A stretch of DNA of 64,000 bases from Fusobacterium sp. (GCF_019012925.1 NZ_JAGIRL010000031.1:1-64000), one strand, 5' to 3'; positions 53,568 through 62,867 are shown, numbered from the stretch's first letter. The notes: generated by a model from the sequence alone, not told the origin. Translations and numbers: made by a program.

Positions 53568-54470
53568 ATGTCTTACACCTATAATGTAAAACAAGAGATA
53601 CTAGAGAATGAATTAGTGACAGAGATTGAGAAAAAGGCTGAACTTTCTGCTATATTTTTTAGTAAAAATGCCTTTCATAAAGATAAAATAGAGTTGAGAT
53701 TAGAAAATTTGTCACTTGCAAAAAGAGTTTATAAATTCATAAAAGAAGTAACAGATTTAAGAATAGAGATTAAGTACTCTATTTCAAAGAGATTAGGAGA
53801 GCATAATGTATATATAATACTTATTCCTAAGCAGAGAGGATATAGAGATTTTACTGAAACAATGAGAAGTTTTAGTGAAAAATTGATTTTAGCAAGTGAA
53901 GAGATACTTAAGGGGTTTATAAGAGGGATATTTCTCTCTTGCGGTTATATAAAAGATCCACAGAAGGAGTATGCTCTAGATTTTTTTATGGATGATGAGG
54001 AGACTGCAGATAAGTTTTATAATATACTTTTTTCTAAAAAGAAAAAGGTATTTAAAACTTTAAAAAGAAACAAACCTTTAGTCTATATAAGAAACTCAGA
54101 GGATATTATGGATATAATGGTTATGATAGGTTCTATTCAATCTTTCTTTAAATATGAAGAGACTACAATGATAAAAGACTTAAAAAATAAGACTATAAGA
54201 GAGATGAACTGGGAAGTAGCCAATGAAACTAAGACTTTAAATACTGGGAATAACCAGATAAAAATGATAAAACTTATAGATAAGGAGATGGGGCTAAACT
54301 CTCTTAGCCCTGTTTTGGAAGAGATTGCATATGTGAGATTAAAAAATCCAGAGAGCTCTCTTCAAGAGATAGCTGAAATGATAGGGATTTCAAAATCTGG
54401 AGTTAGAAATAGATTTAGGAGAATAGAGGAAATTTACAATAATCTAAAAAATGAAGAGATTGAGGAATAA
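53568..54470 (+). CDS. whiA: WhiA-family DNA-binding protein
   Basis: A 300-residue WhiA: N-terminal LAGLIDADG-like domain in two parts (residues about 15-200; ELSAIFFSKNAF, GFIRGIFLSCGYIKDPQKEYALDFF) without the nuclease acidic residues, and a C-terminal helix-turn-helix (LQEIAEMIGISKSGVRNRFRRIEEI). Known from actinobacteria as a sporulation regulator and from Bacillus in division and chromosome segregation. Position between polA and ribF-scpA suits a role in chromosome biology. AGGAGGAG precedes the ATG. Confidence 0.9.
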   Translation: MSYTYNVKQEILENELVTEIEKKAELSAIFFSKNAFHKDKIELRLENLSLAKRVYKFIKEVTDLRIEIKYSISKRLGEHNVYIILIPKQRGYRDFTETMRSFSEKLILASEEILKGFIRGIFLSCGYIKDPQKEYALDFFMDDEETADKFYNILFSKKKKVFKTLKRNKPLVYIRNSEDIMDIMVMIGSIQSFFKYEETTMIKDLKNKTIREMNWEVANETKTLNTGNNQIKMIKLIDKEMGLNSLSPVLEEIAYVRLKNPESSLQEIAEMIGISKSGVRNRFRRIEEIYNNLKNEEIEE

Positions 54471-54472
54471 GT

Positions 54473-55420
54473 ATGAGCAAAATAAAAATAGTAAAAAATA
54501 TACTAGAATTAAAGGAAAAATTGGAAAATAGCTATGTGGCAATAGGAACTTTTGATGGTGTACACTATGGACATCAACAACTTATAAAAATGGCAATAGA
54601 TAAAGCTGAGAAAAATGGAGGACAAGCAGTAGTTTTTACATTTTCTAGCCACCCAATGGAGCTTATAAATAGCAAAAAAGCTCCTAAAAATATAAATACT
54701 ATTGATGAAAAAGTGTATATATTAGAAGATATGGGAGTGAATTGTATAGTTTTACAGGAGTTTTCAAAGGAGTTTGCAGACTTAAAAGCTGAGGAGTTTG
54801 TGGATATATTAAAGGAAAAAGTGGGGAGTAAGGAGATCTTTGTAGGATTTAACTTCTCTTTTGGTGAGGGTGGAAAATCCAACACTAAAGATTTGATAAG
54901 ATTGGGAGAGGAAAGAGGTATAGTTGTCAACGAGATCCCAGCAATATATCTAGATGAACAGCTTGTAAGCTCTACATTTCTTAGAAAAGAGGTGGAACAT
55001 AGAGATATATCAGAGGTTAACAGATATTTAGGACATAGCTTTTTAATATTAGGTGAGGTAGTGCACGGTAAGAAAATAGCTAGAGAGTTGGGATTTCCAA
55101 CAGCTAATGTCAAGATGGCAAAGAGAGTTTATCCTAAAAACGGGATATATGGAGCAAGAGTTAAGATAGAGGGTGAGGATTTTTATAGATATGGTGTTGT
55201 AAATATCGGTGTAAATCCTACATTAAAACCTGGAGAGAAAAGTGTTGAAGTGAATATTTTAGATTTTGATGAGTTTATATATGGAAAAATAATAGCTGTG
55301 GAACTTTTAGAGTACTTGAGAGAAGAGAAGAAGTTTGATTCAATTGAAGAGTTAAAAAGAGTCATTGGTAATGATGTAAAAGTTTGGACTGAAAAGATAA
55401 GAGAGAGAAAATGGATATAG
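54473..55420 (+). CDS. ribF: Bifunctional riboflavin kinase/FAD synthetase
   Basis: Makes FMN and FAD. The 315-residue protein starts with the adenylyltransferase half (AIGTFDGVHYGHQQLI, VGFNFSFGEGGK, STFLRKEV) and ends with the kinase half (residues about 185-310; GKKIARELGFPTANVK, NGIYGARV, VVNIGVNPT, VELLEYLREEKKF). Two bases after whiA; overlaps scpA by ten bases. Confidence 0.96.
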   Translation: MSKIKIVKNILELKEKLENSYVAIGTFDGVHYGHQQLIKMAIDKAEKNGGQAVVFTFSSHPMELINSKKAPKNINTIDEKVYILEDMGVNCIVLQEFSKEFADLKAEEFVDILKEKVGSKEIFVGFNFSFGEGGKSNTKDLIRLGEERGIVVNEIPAIYLDEQLVSSTFLRKEVEHRDISEVNRYLGHSFLILGEVVHGKKIARELGFPTANVKMAKRVYPKNGIYGARVKIEGEDFYRYGVVNIGVNPTLKPGEKSVEVNILDFDEFIYGKIIAVELLEYLREEKKFDSIEELKRVIGNDVKVWTEKIRERKWI

Positions 55421-56088
55421 TATTAAAAATAGATAATTTTGAGGGACCATTAGATTTACTTTTACATTTAATAGATAAGAAAAAACTAAAAATCTCAGAG
55501 ATAAAAATTTCACAAATTATAGATGAATATTTAGGAATATTAAAAAATGCCCAAGAGGAGAATTTACATATAAAAGTTGAATTCTTAGTAACAGCTTCGG
55601 AGTTGTTAGAGATAAAGGCTTCAACTCTATTATCTATAAATGAAGAGGAAAATAAAGAGAAAGAGTTAAAAAGAAGATTAGAAGACTATAAACTATTTAA
55701 AGAGATAGCTGTCAAAATGGGAGAGATGGAAAATGAGTACAACATATCGTATACTAGAGGTGAAAGTAGAAAGATAATAAAAAAAGCTCCTAAAGAGTAT
55801 GATATCTCAAAACTACAGGCAAGTGATCTGTACTCTGCCTATAAGAGGTATTTTGAAAAACAAGAGAGTGAGTATTTAGAGTTGGAGTTGGAGAAAAAAT
55901 ACACTCTAAAAGATGAGATGGATAAATTATACTTGAAACTTTACTCACAGAATAGAACCTTTGATTCGATTTTTTCTGAAGCAGAGGGAAAGATGCATTT
56001 AGTATATATATTTTTATCACTCTTAGAACTGTACAAAGAGGGAAAAGTTTTGATTGAGGGAGAAATGGTAATAAGAATAAAAGGGTAG
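55411..56088 (+). CDS. scpA: Segregation and condensation protein A
   Basis: Kleisin that bridges the heads of SMC. A 225-residue protein with the N-terminal NFEGPLDLLLHLIDKKKL and SQIIDEYL blocks, a Glu/Lys-rich helical middle, and a C-terminal winged helix ending with LSLLELYKEGKV. The scpB gene normally next to it is not here. Start at 55411 lies inside the end of ribF; the ribosome site is a weak GAGAGAG, so coupling to ribF translation is likely. Confidence 0.93.
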   Translation: MDIVLKIDNFEGPLDLLLHLIDKKKLKISEIKISQIIDEYLGILKNAQEENLHIKVEFLVTASELLEIKASTLLSINEEENKEKELKRRLEDYKLFKEIAVKMGEMENEYNISYTRGESRKIIKKAPKEYDISKLQASDLYSAYKRYFEKQESEYLELELEKKYTLKDEMDKLYLKLYSQNRTFDSIFSEAEGKMHLVYIFLSLLELYKEGKVLIEGEMVIRIKG

Positions 56089-56099
56089 AAAGGAGTTTT

Positions 56100-57560
56100 A
56101 TGTTTAGAAGTGGACTTCTAGTTATGATAATCACAATGGTAAGTAGAGTTTTAGGCTTGGTAAGAGCTGGAATAATAGCTTACTATTTTGGAGCATCAGC
56201 AATGACAGATGCTTTTTTTAGTGCGTTCAAAATTAGTAATTTTTTTAGACAACTTTTGGGAGAGGGAGCTTTGGGAAGTTCCTTTATTCCGCTGTATAAT
56301 GAGAAAGTTGAAAGTGAAGGAGAGGAGAGAAGCAAACAGTTTATCTTCTCAGTAATAAATCTTTTATTTGTGTTCAGTACAATAATAACTATATTGATGA
56401 TAGTATTTTCAGATCAGATAATTTTGGGAATAGTGAGTGGCTTTCCAGATGAAACTAAGATAATAGCTTCAAAACTTCTGAAAATAATGTCAATCTACTT
56501 TATTTTTATAAGTTTGTCAGGAATGATATGTGCAATATTGAATAACTTTAAACAGTTTGCTATTCCAGCATCCACATCTATTTTTTTCAATTTAGCAATT
56601 ATTTTAGCATCTATGTATTTTGGAAAAACCTATGGAATAGATGCTCTAGCATATGGAGTTGTAGTAGGTGGACTATTGCAGTTTTTAGTTGTATTGCCCT
56701 CTTTTTTTAAGATTGTTAGAGGTTACTCATTAAAGATAGATTGGAAAGATCCATATTTAAAGAAAATTTTTATAATGATCTGTCCAATGTTGGTTGGGAT
56801 TGTAGCTAGACAGGTAAATACAATAGTGGATCAGATGTTTGCCTCATACTTAGCAGAGGGGGGAGTATCTGCTTTAGAAAATGCTACTAGATTATACCTA
56901 TTACCTGTTGGTGTCTTCGGTGTTTCAATTTCAACAGTAATATTTCCAGCACTATCTAAGGCTATGTCAAAGAATAATTTGAAAGAGGCTACAGACAATA
57001 TAGTTAAGGGGTTGAATATACTGTTATTTTTGATTATTCCTTCAACAGCTGTACTTACTTTCTACGCTCCAGAGGTGATTAGGTTAACTCTTTCATATGG
57101 AAAATTTGGAGAAGAGGCTGTGAGAGTAACATCTCAAGCATTGATCTATTACTCTATAGGGTTATATTTCTATACAGCTATTTATCTGATGACAAGAGCT
57201 TTTTATAGTGTGAAAAATAGTACCTATCCAGTAAAGTTTTCAATAATTTCCATAGTTATAAATATAGTTTTAAATTTCTTGTTGATAGATATAATGGAAT
57301 ACAGAGGACTAGCACTATCAACTTCAATAGCTTCAGCTGTTAATTTTCTACTTCTTGTCACTGTATTTAGAAAAAAATATATCAATTTTAGTTTAAAAAA
57401 ATCCTATGTATTTTTCTTAAAAACTTTGGTAGTAACCGCAATTTCATTATTATGTAGTTACAAAATAGATAATACAATCTTGAAACTACTAGTTTTTTCA
57501 GGTGTGTATATGCTATTTTGGGCAAAAAGTTTATTAAAAAATAAATTGGAAGTGTTTTAA
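56100..57560 (+). CDS. murJ: Lipid II flippase MurJ
   Basis: Flips lipid II across the inner membrane for peptidoglycan synthesis. A 486-residue MOP-superfamily protein with about 13-14 membrane segments; it shows MVSRVLGLVRAGIIAYYFG, TDAFFSAFKISNFFRQLLGEGALGSSFIPLYNE and RQVNTIVDQMFASYL, the MurJ hallmarks including the conserved Arg residues. AAAGGAG precedes the ATG; the next gene starts on its stop codon (TAATG). Confidence 0.95.
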   Translation: MFRSGLLVMIITMVSRVLGLVRAGIIAYYFGASAMTDAFFSAFKISNFFRQLLGEGALGSSFIPLYNEKVESEGEERSKQFIFSVINLLFVFSTIITILMIVFSDQIILGIVSGFPDETKIIASKLLKIMSIYFIFISLSGMICAILNNFKQFAIPASTSIFFNLAIILASMYFGKTYGIDALAYGVVVGGLLQFLVVLPSFFKIVRGYSLKIDWKDPYLKKIFIMICPMLVGIVARQVNTIVDQMFASYLAEGGVSALENATRLYLLPVGVFGVSISTVIFPALSKAMSKNNLKEATDNIVKGLNILLFLIIPSTAVLTFYAPEVIRLTLSYGKFGEEAVRVTSQALIYYSIGLYFYTAIYLMTRAFYSVKNSTYPVKFSIISIVINIVLNFLLIDIMEYRGLALSTSIASAVNFLLLVTVFRKKYINFSLKKSYVFFLKTLVVTAISLLCSYKIDNTILKLLVFSGVYMLFWAKSLLKNKLEVF

Positions 57561-59077
57561 TGGAAAAACAGTATAATTATAAAGTGTATACTCCTAACGA
57601 GATAGCTAAAGAGATGGTAAAAAAGGGGTTAAATCTATATTTTGAAAATGAAAAAACTTTAGAAAAATTGATGAAAATTAAAATATGTGATCTCTCTTGT
57701 GGAAGTGGGAATTTAATTATTCCCGCTTTAGAAGAGTTGATACTCATATCTAAAGAGATGACGGGTAGATATATTTATAATGAAAATTGGATAACAGGTT
57801 ATGATATCAATGAAGAGGCTATAAAGGTTGCTAACCTCAAGATAAAAGAACTATTAAAAGATTATTCATTAGATGGTGAGGTCAAACTAAAAGTTCAAAA
57901 TGGATTATTTGTAGAGGAAAAATTTAATGTAATTTTGGGAAATCCTCCCTACTTAGGAGAAAAGAATAATAAAGAGGTTTTTCAGAGTATAAAAAATACA
58001 GAATTTGGAAGAAAATATTATGAAGGCAAAATGGATTTTTTCTACTTTTTTATAGAGAGAGCAGTAGAAAATCTTGAAGAGAATGGTGTTTTAATATATC
58101 TAACAACTAACTACTGGCTTAAGGCAGATAGTGGAAAAAAATTGAGAGAAGCTCTAAAGATAAATGGAAATTTTAAAGATATAGTTTTTTATGATAACTC
58201 TCTTTTTTCAAAGGCTAAAGGACAACACAATATTATTTTTACTTGGAGAAGAGAGAATTTGGAACAGGGTAAAGTTGATATAATACTACCAGAAAAGAGA
58301 TTTTCCATAGAGAGTAGAGATATTTATGATGAAAATTCAAAAATAATCTTGGCAGATAGAGAGAGTAGAGAGTACAATGAAAGAGTAAAAAGAGTATCCA
58401 ATTTTACATTGGGGGATATAGTAAATATAAACCAAGGGATAGTATCTGGATTTGATAAAGCCTTTGTTTTTGATGAGTTCAATGATGAGTTTAAAGAGAA
58501 TTTAAAACCATTTTATAAAAATAAAGATGTTGGAATGTACAAAAATAATAAAAATAGTTTTTGGATTCTTTATCTAGATAGAAAAAGTAATCTAGATAAC
58601 AAATTGGAAAATTATTTGAAAATATATTATGATAAACTTTCTCAGAGAAGAGAGGTACAGGAAAATAAAATAAAGTGGTGGCAACTTCAATGGGCTAGAG
58701 ATGAAGAGATATTTTTAAAACCTAAGATTCTAGTGAGACAAAGATGTAAAACTAATCAATTCTCATATGATGAAGGTGAGTTTTATGGAAGTGCTGATAT
58801 CTACTTTATAACAGCTAAAGATGAGAGTATAAACTTGTTTTATATCTTGGGATATATGAATTCAAGCTCTTTTTTAAAGTGGTTTAAATACAATGGAAAG
58901 ACCAAAGGAAAAAACTATGAGTTTTATTCAACACCACTAAAGGAGACACCTATATACTATCCACAGGAGAGTGCTGAGATAGAGTATATAGAAAAACTTG
59001 TAAAAGAGCAGATAAAGAGTTACAAGAGTGAGATACAAGAGGAGATAGATAATTATTTTATAAAGATATTTGAATAA
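57560..59077 (+). CDS. Solitary Eco57I/TaqI-like adenine-N6 DNA methyltransferase
   Basis: A 505-residue amino-methyltransferase: TPNEIAKEMV near the N-terminus (motif X), DLSCGSGN at residues 44-51 (motif I), GYDINEEAI (motif II), and NPPY at 128-131 (motif IV, typical of adenine-N6 enzymes). Residues about 290-490 form a TaqI-type target-recognition domain (GDIVNINQGIVSGFDKAF, KPKILVRQRCK, YGSADIYFIT, GYMNSSSFLKWF). Nuclease motifs are not seen and no restriction gene is adjacent; the gene overlaps murJ by one base and precedes corA in one operon. Either an orphan DNA methyltransferase with an epigenetic role or a relic of a restriction system. Confidence 0.82.
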   Translation: MEKQYNYKVYTPNEIAKEMVKKGLNLYFENEKTLEKLMKIKICDLSCGSGNLIIPALEELILISKEMTGRYIYNENWITGYDINEEAIKVANLKIKELLKDYSLDGEVKLKVQNGLFVEEKFNVILGNPPYLGEKNNKEVFQSIKNTEFGRKYYEGKMDFFYFFIERAVENLEENGVLIYLTTNYWLKADSGKKLREALKINGNFKDIVFYDNSLFSKAKGQHNIIFTWRRENLEQGKVDIILPEKRFSIESRDIYDENSKIILADRESREYNERVKRVSNFTLGDIVNINQGIVSGFDKAFVFDEFNDEFKENLKPFYKNKDVGMYKNNKNSFWILYLDRKSNLDNKLENYLKIYYDKLSQRREVQENKIKWWQLQWARDEEIFLKPKILVRQRCKTNQFSYDEGEFYGSADIYFITAKDESINLFYILGYMNSSSFLKWFKYNGKTKGKNYEFYSTPLKETPIYYPQESAEIEYIEKLVKEQIKSYKSEIQEEIDNYFIKIFE

Positions 59078-59097
59078 TAAGAGAGGTGAATTAGAAG

Positions 59098-60165
59098 ATG
59101 AATGATTCATCAAACAGAAAGAAAAAAGTCGGATTGCCACCAGGAAGTATAATTTATACAGGAGAAAATCCACAACACAGAATAAATATAGATGTAATGG
59201 CATATAATGACAGTGTCATTAAGAGAGAACTTTTTGATGAAAGAAGTGATTTGAGTAATTTAAAAGTAGATTTTAAGGGAATAACTTGGATAAATATAGA
59301 TGGAATTCACGATATACCTCTTATAAAAAAGATTGGAAAACTATTTGAGTTGGATAACTTGGTAATGGAAGACCTAGTTAATAGTACACAGAGGGCAAAA
59401 GTAGAGGAGAGAGATGAGTATCTTTTCATAGTTATGAAGATGTTAAAGCTTAATCTAATATCTAAAGATATAAGTTATGAACAGGTTTCTTTCATAGTTG
59501 GTGAAGATTATCTTATCACTTTCCAAGAGACACCTGGAGATGTATTTGACTCTATTAGAGCAAGGATAGAAGCTCCAAACTCAAGAATGAGAAAAAGAAG
59601 TGTTGGTTATCTGACATATGCTATATTAGATACAATAGTTGACAACTATTTTATGATACTTGATGAAGTTGAGATAGAGATAGATAGATTGGAATCAAAA
59701 GTAATTAATGACTCTGAAAGAGAGGATTTACAAGCAATCATAACATTGAAACAGAAGGTAACTACATTGAAGAGAACGATTGGACCGATAAGAGAGTTAA
59801 TTACAAGATTGCAAACAAACAGTGTAGCTGAATATTTAAATGAGGATATGAAGATATATCTGACTGACCTATCTGACCACGGTATAATAGTTCACGACAC
59901 ATTGGATATTTTAAACAGTAGAGTAACGGAGCTAATTCAATTATATCATTCAACTATTAGTAATGGAATGAATGAGATTATGCAAATTCTAGCAATTATA
60001 TCTACAATATTTATGCCTTTGAGTTTCTTGGCAAGTCTATATGGAATGAACTTTGAATATATGCCAGAATTACAGAGTAGGTATGGATATTTTATAGTTT
60101 TAGCTGTAATGTTAATATTAGTTTTAGCAATGTTAGCATATTTTAAAAAGAAAAAATGGTTATAG
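59098..60165 (+). CDS. corA: Magnesium/cobalt transporter CorA
   Basis: Pentameric divalent-cation channel. The 355-residue protein has a large cytoplasmic alpha/beta domain (WINIDGIHDIPLIKKIGKLF, LVMEDLVNSTQRAK), the long stalk helix, and two C-terminal membrane helices with the pore motif YGMNFEYMPEL. Basic KKKKW tail as usual. GGTGA upstream. Last gene of the polA operon. With mgtE elsewhere in the window the cell has two constitutive-type magnesium channels. Confidence 0.96.
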   Translation: MNDSSNRKKKVGLPPGSIIYTGENPQHRINIDVMAYNDSVIKRELFDERSDLSNLKVDFKGITWINIDGIHDIPLIKKIGKLFELDNLVMEDLVNSTQRAKVEERDEYLFIVMKMLKLNLISKDISYEQVSFIVGEDYLITFQETPGDVFDSIRARIEAPNSRMRKRSVGYLTYAILDTIVDNYFMILDEVEIEIDRLESKVINDSEREDLQAIITLKQKVTTLKRTIGPIRELITRLQTNSVAEYLNEDMKIYLTDLSDHGIIVHDTLDILNSRVTELIQLYHSTISNGMNEIMQILAIISTIFMPLSFLASLYGMNFEYMPELQSRYGYFIVLAVMLILVLAMLAYFKKKKWL

Positions 60166-60177
60166 ATCAATAAAATT

Positions 60178-60213
60178 AAAGGAAAAAAGTTGGAGAGACT
60201 TTTTTCCTTTTTT
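60178..60213. terminator. Terminator between corA and the Rep-like gene
   Basis: A perfect 13-bp stem (60178-60190 with 60198-60210) with T-run to 60213; the minus strand also has a T-rich tail (TTTAATTTTATTG), so it can serve both convergent genes. Confidence 0.88.
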
Positions 60214-60234
60214 AGTGAGAATTTATAATGATTT

Positions 60235-61317
60235 TTAGATTTTTTTATATATTTCAAAAAAACTTTCAGCTTTTTTAGAGTATTTAATGGCAATTGTAAT
60301 AGGACCATCTTCAAAGAATAGTTGTTCCCCCTCTTTAGCAAAGTATAATACCTTTAGAAATTTTGTAGAGGAAACATTGGTATTTAAAACTTCTAGATTG
60401 ACCATCTGTGTGAGTTTTTTATATAGAAAATTTTGAAATTTTAGAGGATTGAGGCAAGAAGCATAGAAACTATCAATTTTTTCATACTGACTCAACTTAG
60501 ATTTATTCTCAATAAAGATTTTTAACTCATCTTCAATACTACTCTCTTTATTATGATTTTTTAAAATATATTGTATTGAAGACTTTAACTCATTAAAATC
60601 AATATAATTAAGAGAGTTATAGAGAAGATCATAGCACATTTTAAAATCTTTAATATGAGTAGCCAATATAGACATCAGTTCATTAGTCTCTTCAAGTTTA
60701 GCTTTAGATCTCTTAGTATTTATAAAAAATTCAATAGCGATTACCTTATTATTTTTAAACTCTCCACTCTTTATCTTATTGTATTCCAATAGATAATTTG
60801 TTTTTAGATCAATCTCTTTCTTTAGTTTTTTAAGGATATTTAATTCAAAATCATAAAAACGTTCATACTCCTTCAAACCCAATATTTTTTTTAACTCCTC
60901 CAATGGTATAACAATATTTTTTTCATTTTCAGTATTGATTACAAAATTATAGTAAAAGTATTTGGAGAAATTCTCTTCAAATTTTAAAATATATTTTAAG
61001 TCCAATACTCTTAAACTATTTTGTTCAAGAATAGCTTCTTTAAATATTTTAGTTAGATTAAACTCAATATGGTTATCTTTTAAAGAGAAGGATTCAATAG
61101 GCATAAATACTCCAACTTCCTCTTTGAATGAGTATGAAAATCCCTTCTTTATAAATCTCTCTAAAAATAGGAAATGGCTACCTTTTAGTTCAGGAATATT
61201 AAGTTCATCAAAAGTATAGAGTAGATTTTTATTTTTTAAAAGATCATTAATAATTAAATTTATAATAAAATATTCAGACTTTATATATTTAGGTATAATT
61301 TCAAAATTAATATTCAT
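60235..61317 (-). CDS. Rep_3-like (RepB/RepE-type) replication initiator protein on the chromosome
   Basis: A 360-residue protein without signal or membrane segments. Residues about 100-200 follow the core of plasmid initiators of the Rep_3 family: a winged-helix pattern with LKYILKFEENFSKYFYYNF, then VIPLEELKKILGL, YERFYDFELNILKKLKKEID and LLEYNKIKSG followed by a terminal beta strand (KVIAIEFFI). The N-terminal part (10-95) could be the first winged helix. The C-terminal 150 residues are helical and unfamiliar. No partition, mobilisation or toxin gene is nearby, and I see no clear iterons. ATG at 61317 chosen for GGAGAG upstream. Role unknown; either domesticated or a remnant. Confidence 0.6.
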   Translation of the reverse strand: MNINFEIIPKYIKSEYFIINLIINDLLKNKNLLYTFDELNIPELKGSHFLFLERFIKKGFSYSFKEEVGVFMPIESFSLKDNHIEFNLTKIFKEAILEQNSLRVLDLKYILKFEENFSKYFYYNFVINTENEKNIVIPLEELKKILGLKEYERFYDFELNILKKLKKEIDLKTNYLLEYNKIKSGEFKNNKVIAIEFFINTKRSKAKLEETNELMSILATHIKDFKMCYDLLYNSLNYIDFNELKSSIQYILKNHNKESSIEDELKIFIENKSKLSQYEKIDSFYASCLNPLKFQNFLYKKLTQMVNLEVLNTNVSSTKFLKVLYFAKEGEQLFFEDGPITIAIKYSKKAESFFEIYKKI

Positions 61318-61480
61318 AGCTCTCTCCAAAAAAATTAAATTTTTTTTATATATTTTTTATTAAATTAGACGAAAATTAGAAAAAAATATTTTCAATATCT
61401 AATTAATAATACTATATTTACAGTATAAAAGCAAGTAAAAAAGTTAAAATCAACGAAAACAAAACTAAAAATATTAAAAT

Positions 61481-61508
61481 TTGACACAATTACAAAAAAA
61501 TGTAATAA
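61481..61508 (+). promoter_or_regulatory. Probable promoter of the PTS EIIC-EIIB operon
   Basis: Perfect -35 TTGACA at 61481-61486; TGTAATAAT at 61501-61509 gives an extended but imperfect -10 (TAATAA at 61503-61508, 16-bp spacing). The rest of the 234-base divergent region 61318-61551 is very A/T-rich; an ATTAGA...TCTAAT inverted repeat at about 61376-61402 is the only other structure I see. Confidence 0.5.
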
Positions 61509-61551
61509 TAGGTTGTGAAGAAACAAATAATATTTTTAGGAGGAAGTTTAT

Positions 61552-62841
61552 ATGGATAAAGTTATGTATTTTTTAGAGAAATACTTGCTACCAATAGCAG
61601 AAAAGTTAGGACAGAGTAAATATTTAAATGTGTTAAGGGATTCATTTATGTTATCATTTCCTTTGACAATATTTGGATCAATATTTATAGTAATTGCGAA
61701 CTTACCATTTTTAAACTTATTAATGAGTGATGATAAACTTGCAATTTTAAAGGGAGCATTAGCACCAGCAGCAGAGAGTAGTATGTTAATGATGACAGTC
61801 TTTGTAGTAATGGGTATTGGATATTATTTGACATCATCTTACAATATAGAGGGAATATTTGGATCAGCAATTGGAGTTTCAGCTTTCTTCTTAGTTACTC
61901 CACTACAAAATGGAGGAATCTCATTAGATAGATTGGGAGCTAAAGGGATGTTTGTAGGTATGTTAGTAGGATTTGCTTCAGCAGAGATATATAGAAGAGC
62001 TGTACAAAAAGGTTGGACAATAAAGATGCCAGATAGTGTTCCACCAGCAGTAGCAAAATCATTCTCAGCTTTAGTTCCAGGATTTGTGACATTAGCAGTA
62101 TTCTTAATAGTTAGAATAATATTCTCATTAACACCATTTGAAAATATACATGACTTTATATTTGTAGTAATTCAAACTCCAATGGTTAAGTTAGGTGGAG
62201 GATTAATAGCCACAGTAATTGCAATAATTTTAATACAATTACTTTGGTTCTTTGGATTACATGGACAGACAATAGTTAACTCAGTACTAGATCCTGTTTG
62301 GAATACATTATCACTACAAAACCTTGAGGCATATCAAGCAGGAAAAGAGTTACCAAACATTATAACTAAACAATTTATAGAGACATATACAGTTGGATTA
62401 GGTGGAACAGGAATGACAATCGCAGTTGTATTTGCACTATTATTTGTTGTAAAGAGTAGACAATTGAAGGAATTAGGTAAATTAGCAGGACCTTCAGCAA
62501 TATTTAACGTAAATGAGCCAATTACATTTGGATTACCTATAGTAATGAATCCACTAGTATTTGTACCTTGGTTATTAGCTCCAATAGTTGTTGTAATATT
62601 CACATATATAATGATGGCAGTTGGATTAGCACCAATACCAACAGGAGTAATAGTTCCTTGGACAGTACCAGTATTCTTTAGTGGAGTATTAGCAACAAAC
62701 TCAGTTATGGGTGGAGTGTTACAAATTATAAACTGTTTTATAGTATTTATTATCTGGTTACCATTCTTAAAGGTATTAGATAGAAAAGCTTTAGAGATGG
62801 AAGCAAAACCACAAGAGGAAGATTTAGATTTAGAATTATAA
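61552..62841 (+). CDS. PTS EIIC component, lactose/cellobiose family
   Basis: A 429-residue membrane permease of the Lac family (ChbC/CelB-like) with about ten hydrophobic segments. Signatures: N-terminal LRDSFMLSFPLTIFGSIF, WFFGLHGQTIVNSVLDPVW, GTGMTIAV and FNVNEPITFGLPIVMNP with the substrate-binding Glu. Phospho-sugar specificity (cellobiose, chitobiose or lactose) cannot be decided. AGGAGG precedes the ATG; EIIB follows after 26 bases. Confidence 0.94.
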   Translation: MDKVMYFLEKYLLPIAEKLGQSKYLNVLRDSFMLSFPLTIFGSIFIVIANLPFLNLLMSDDKLAILKGALAPAAESSMLMMTVFVVMGIGYYLTSSYNIEGIFGSAIGVSAFFLVTPLQNGGISLDRLGAKGMFVGMLVGFASAEIYRRAVQKGWTIKMPDSVPPAVAKSFSALVPGFVTLAVFLIVRIIFSLTPFENIHDFIFVVIQTPMVKLGGGLIATVIAIILIQLLWFFGLHGQTIVNSVLDPVWNTLSLQNLEAYQAGKELPNIITKQFIETYTVGLGGTGMTIAVVFALLFVVKSRQLKELGKLAGPSAIFNVNEPITFGLPIVMNPLVFVPWLLAPIVVVIFTYIMMAVGLAPIPTGVIVPWTVPVFFSGVLATNSVMGGVLQIINCFIVFIIWLPFLKVLDRKALEMEAKPQEEDLDLEL

Positions 62842-62867
62842 TTTAAAGTTAATGGAGGAGTACAGAG

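Noticed and set aside
61330..61551. Iterons or an origin of replication next to the Rep-like gene
   Set aside because: I could not find direct repeats of convincing length; A/T richness alone is not enough.
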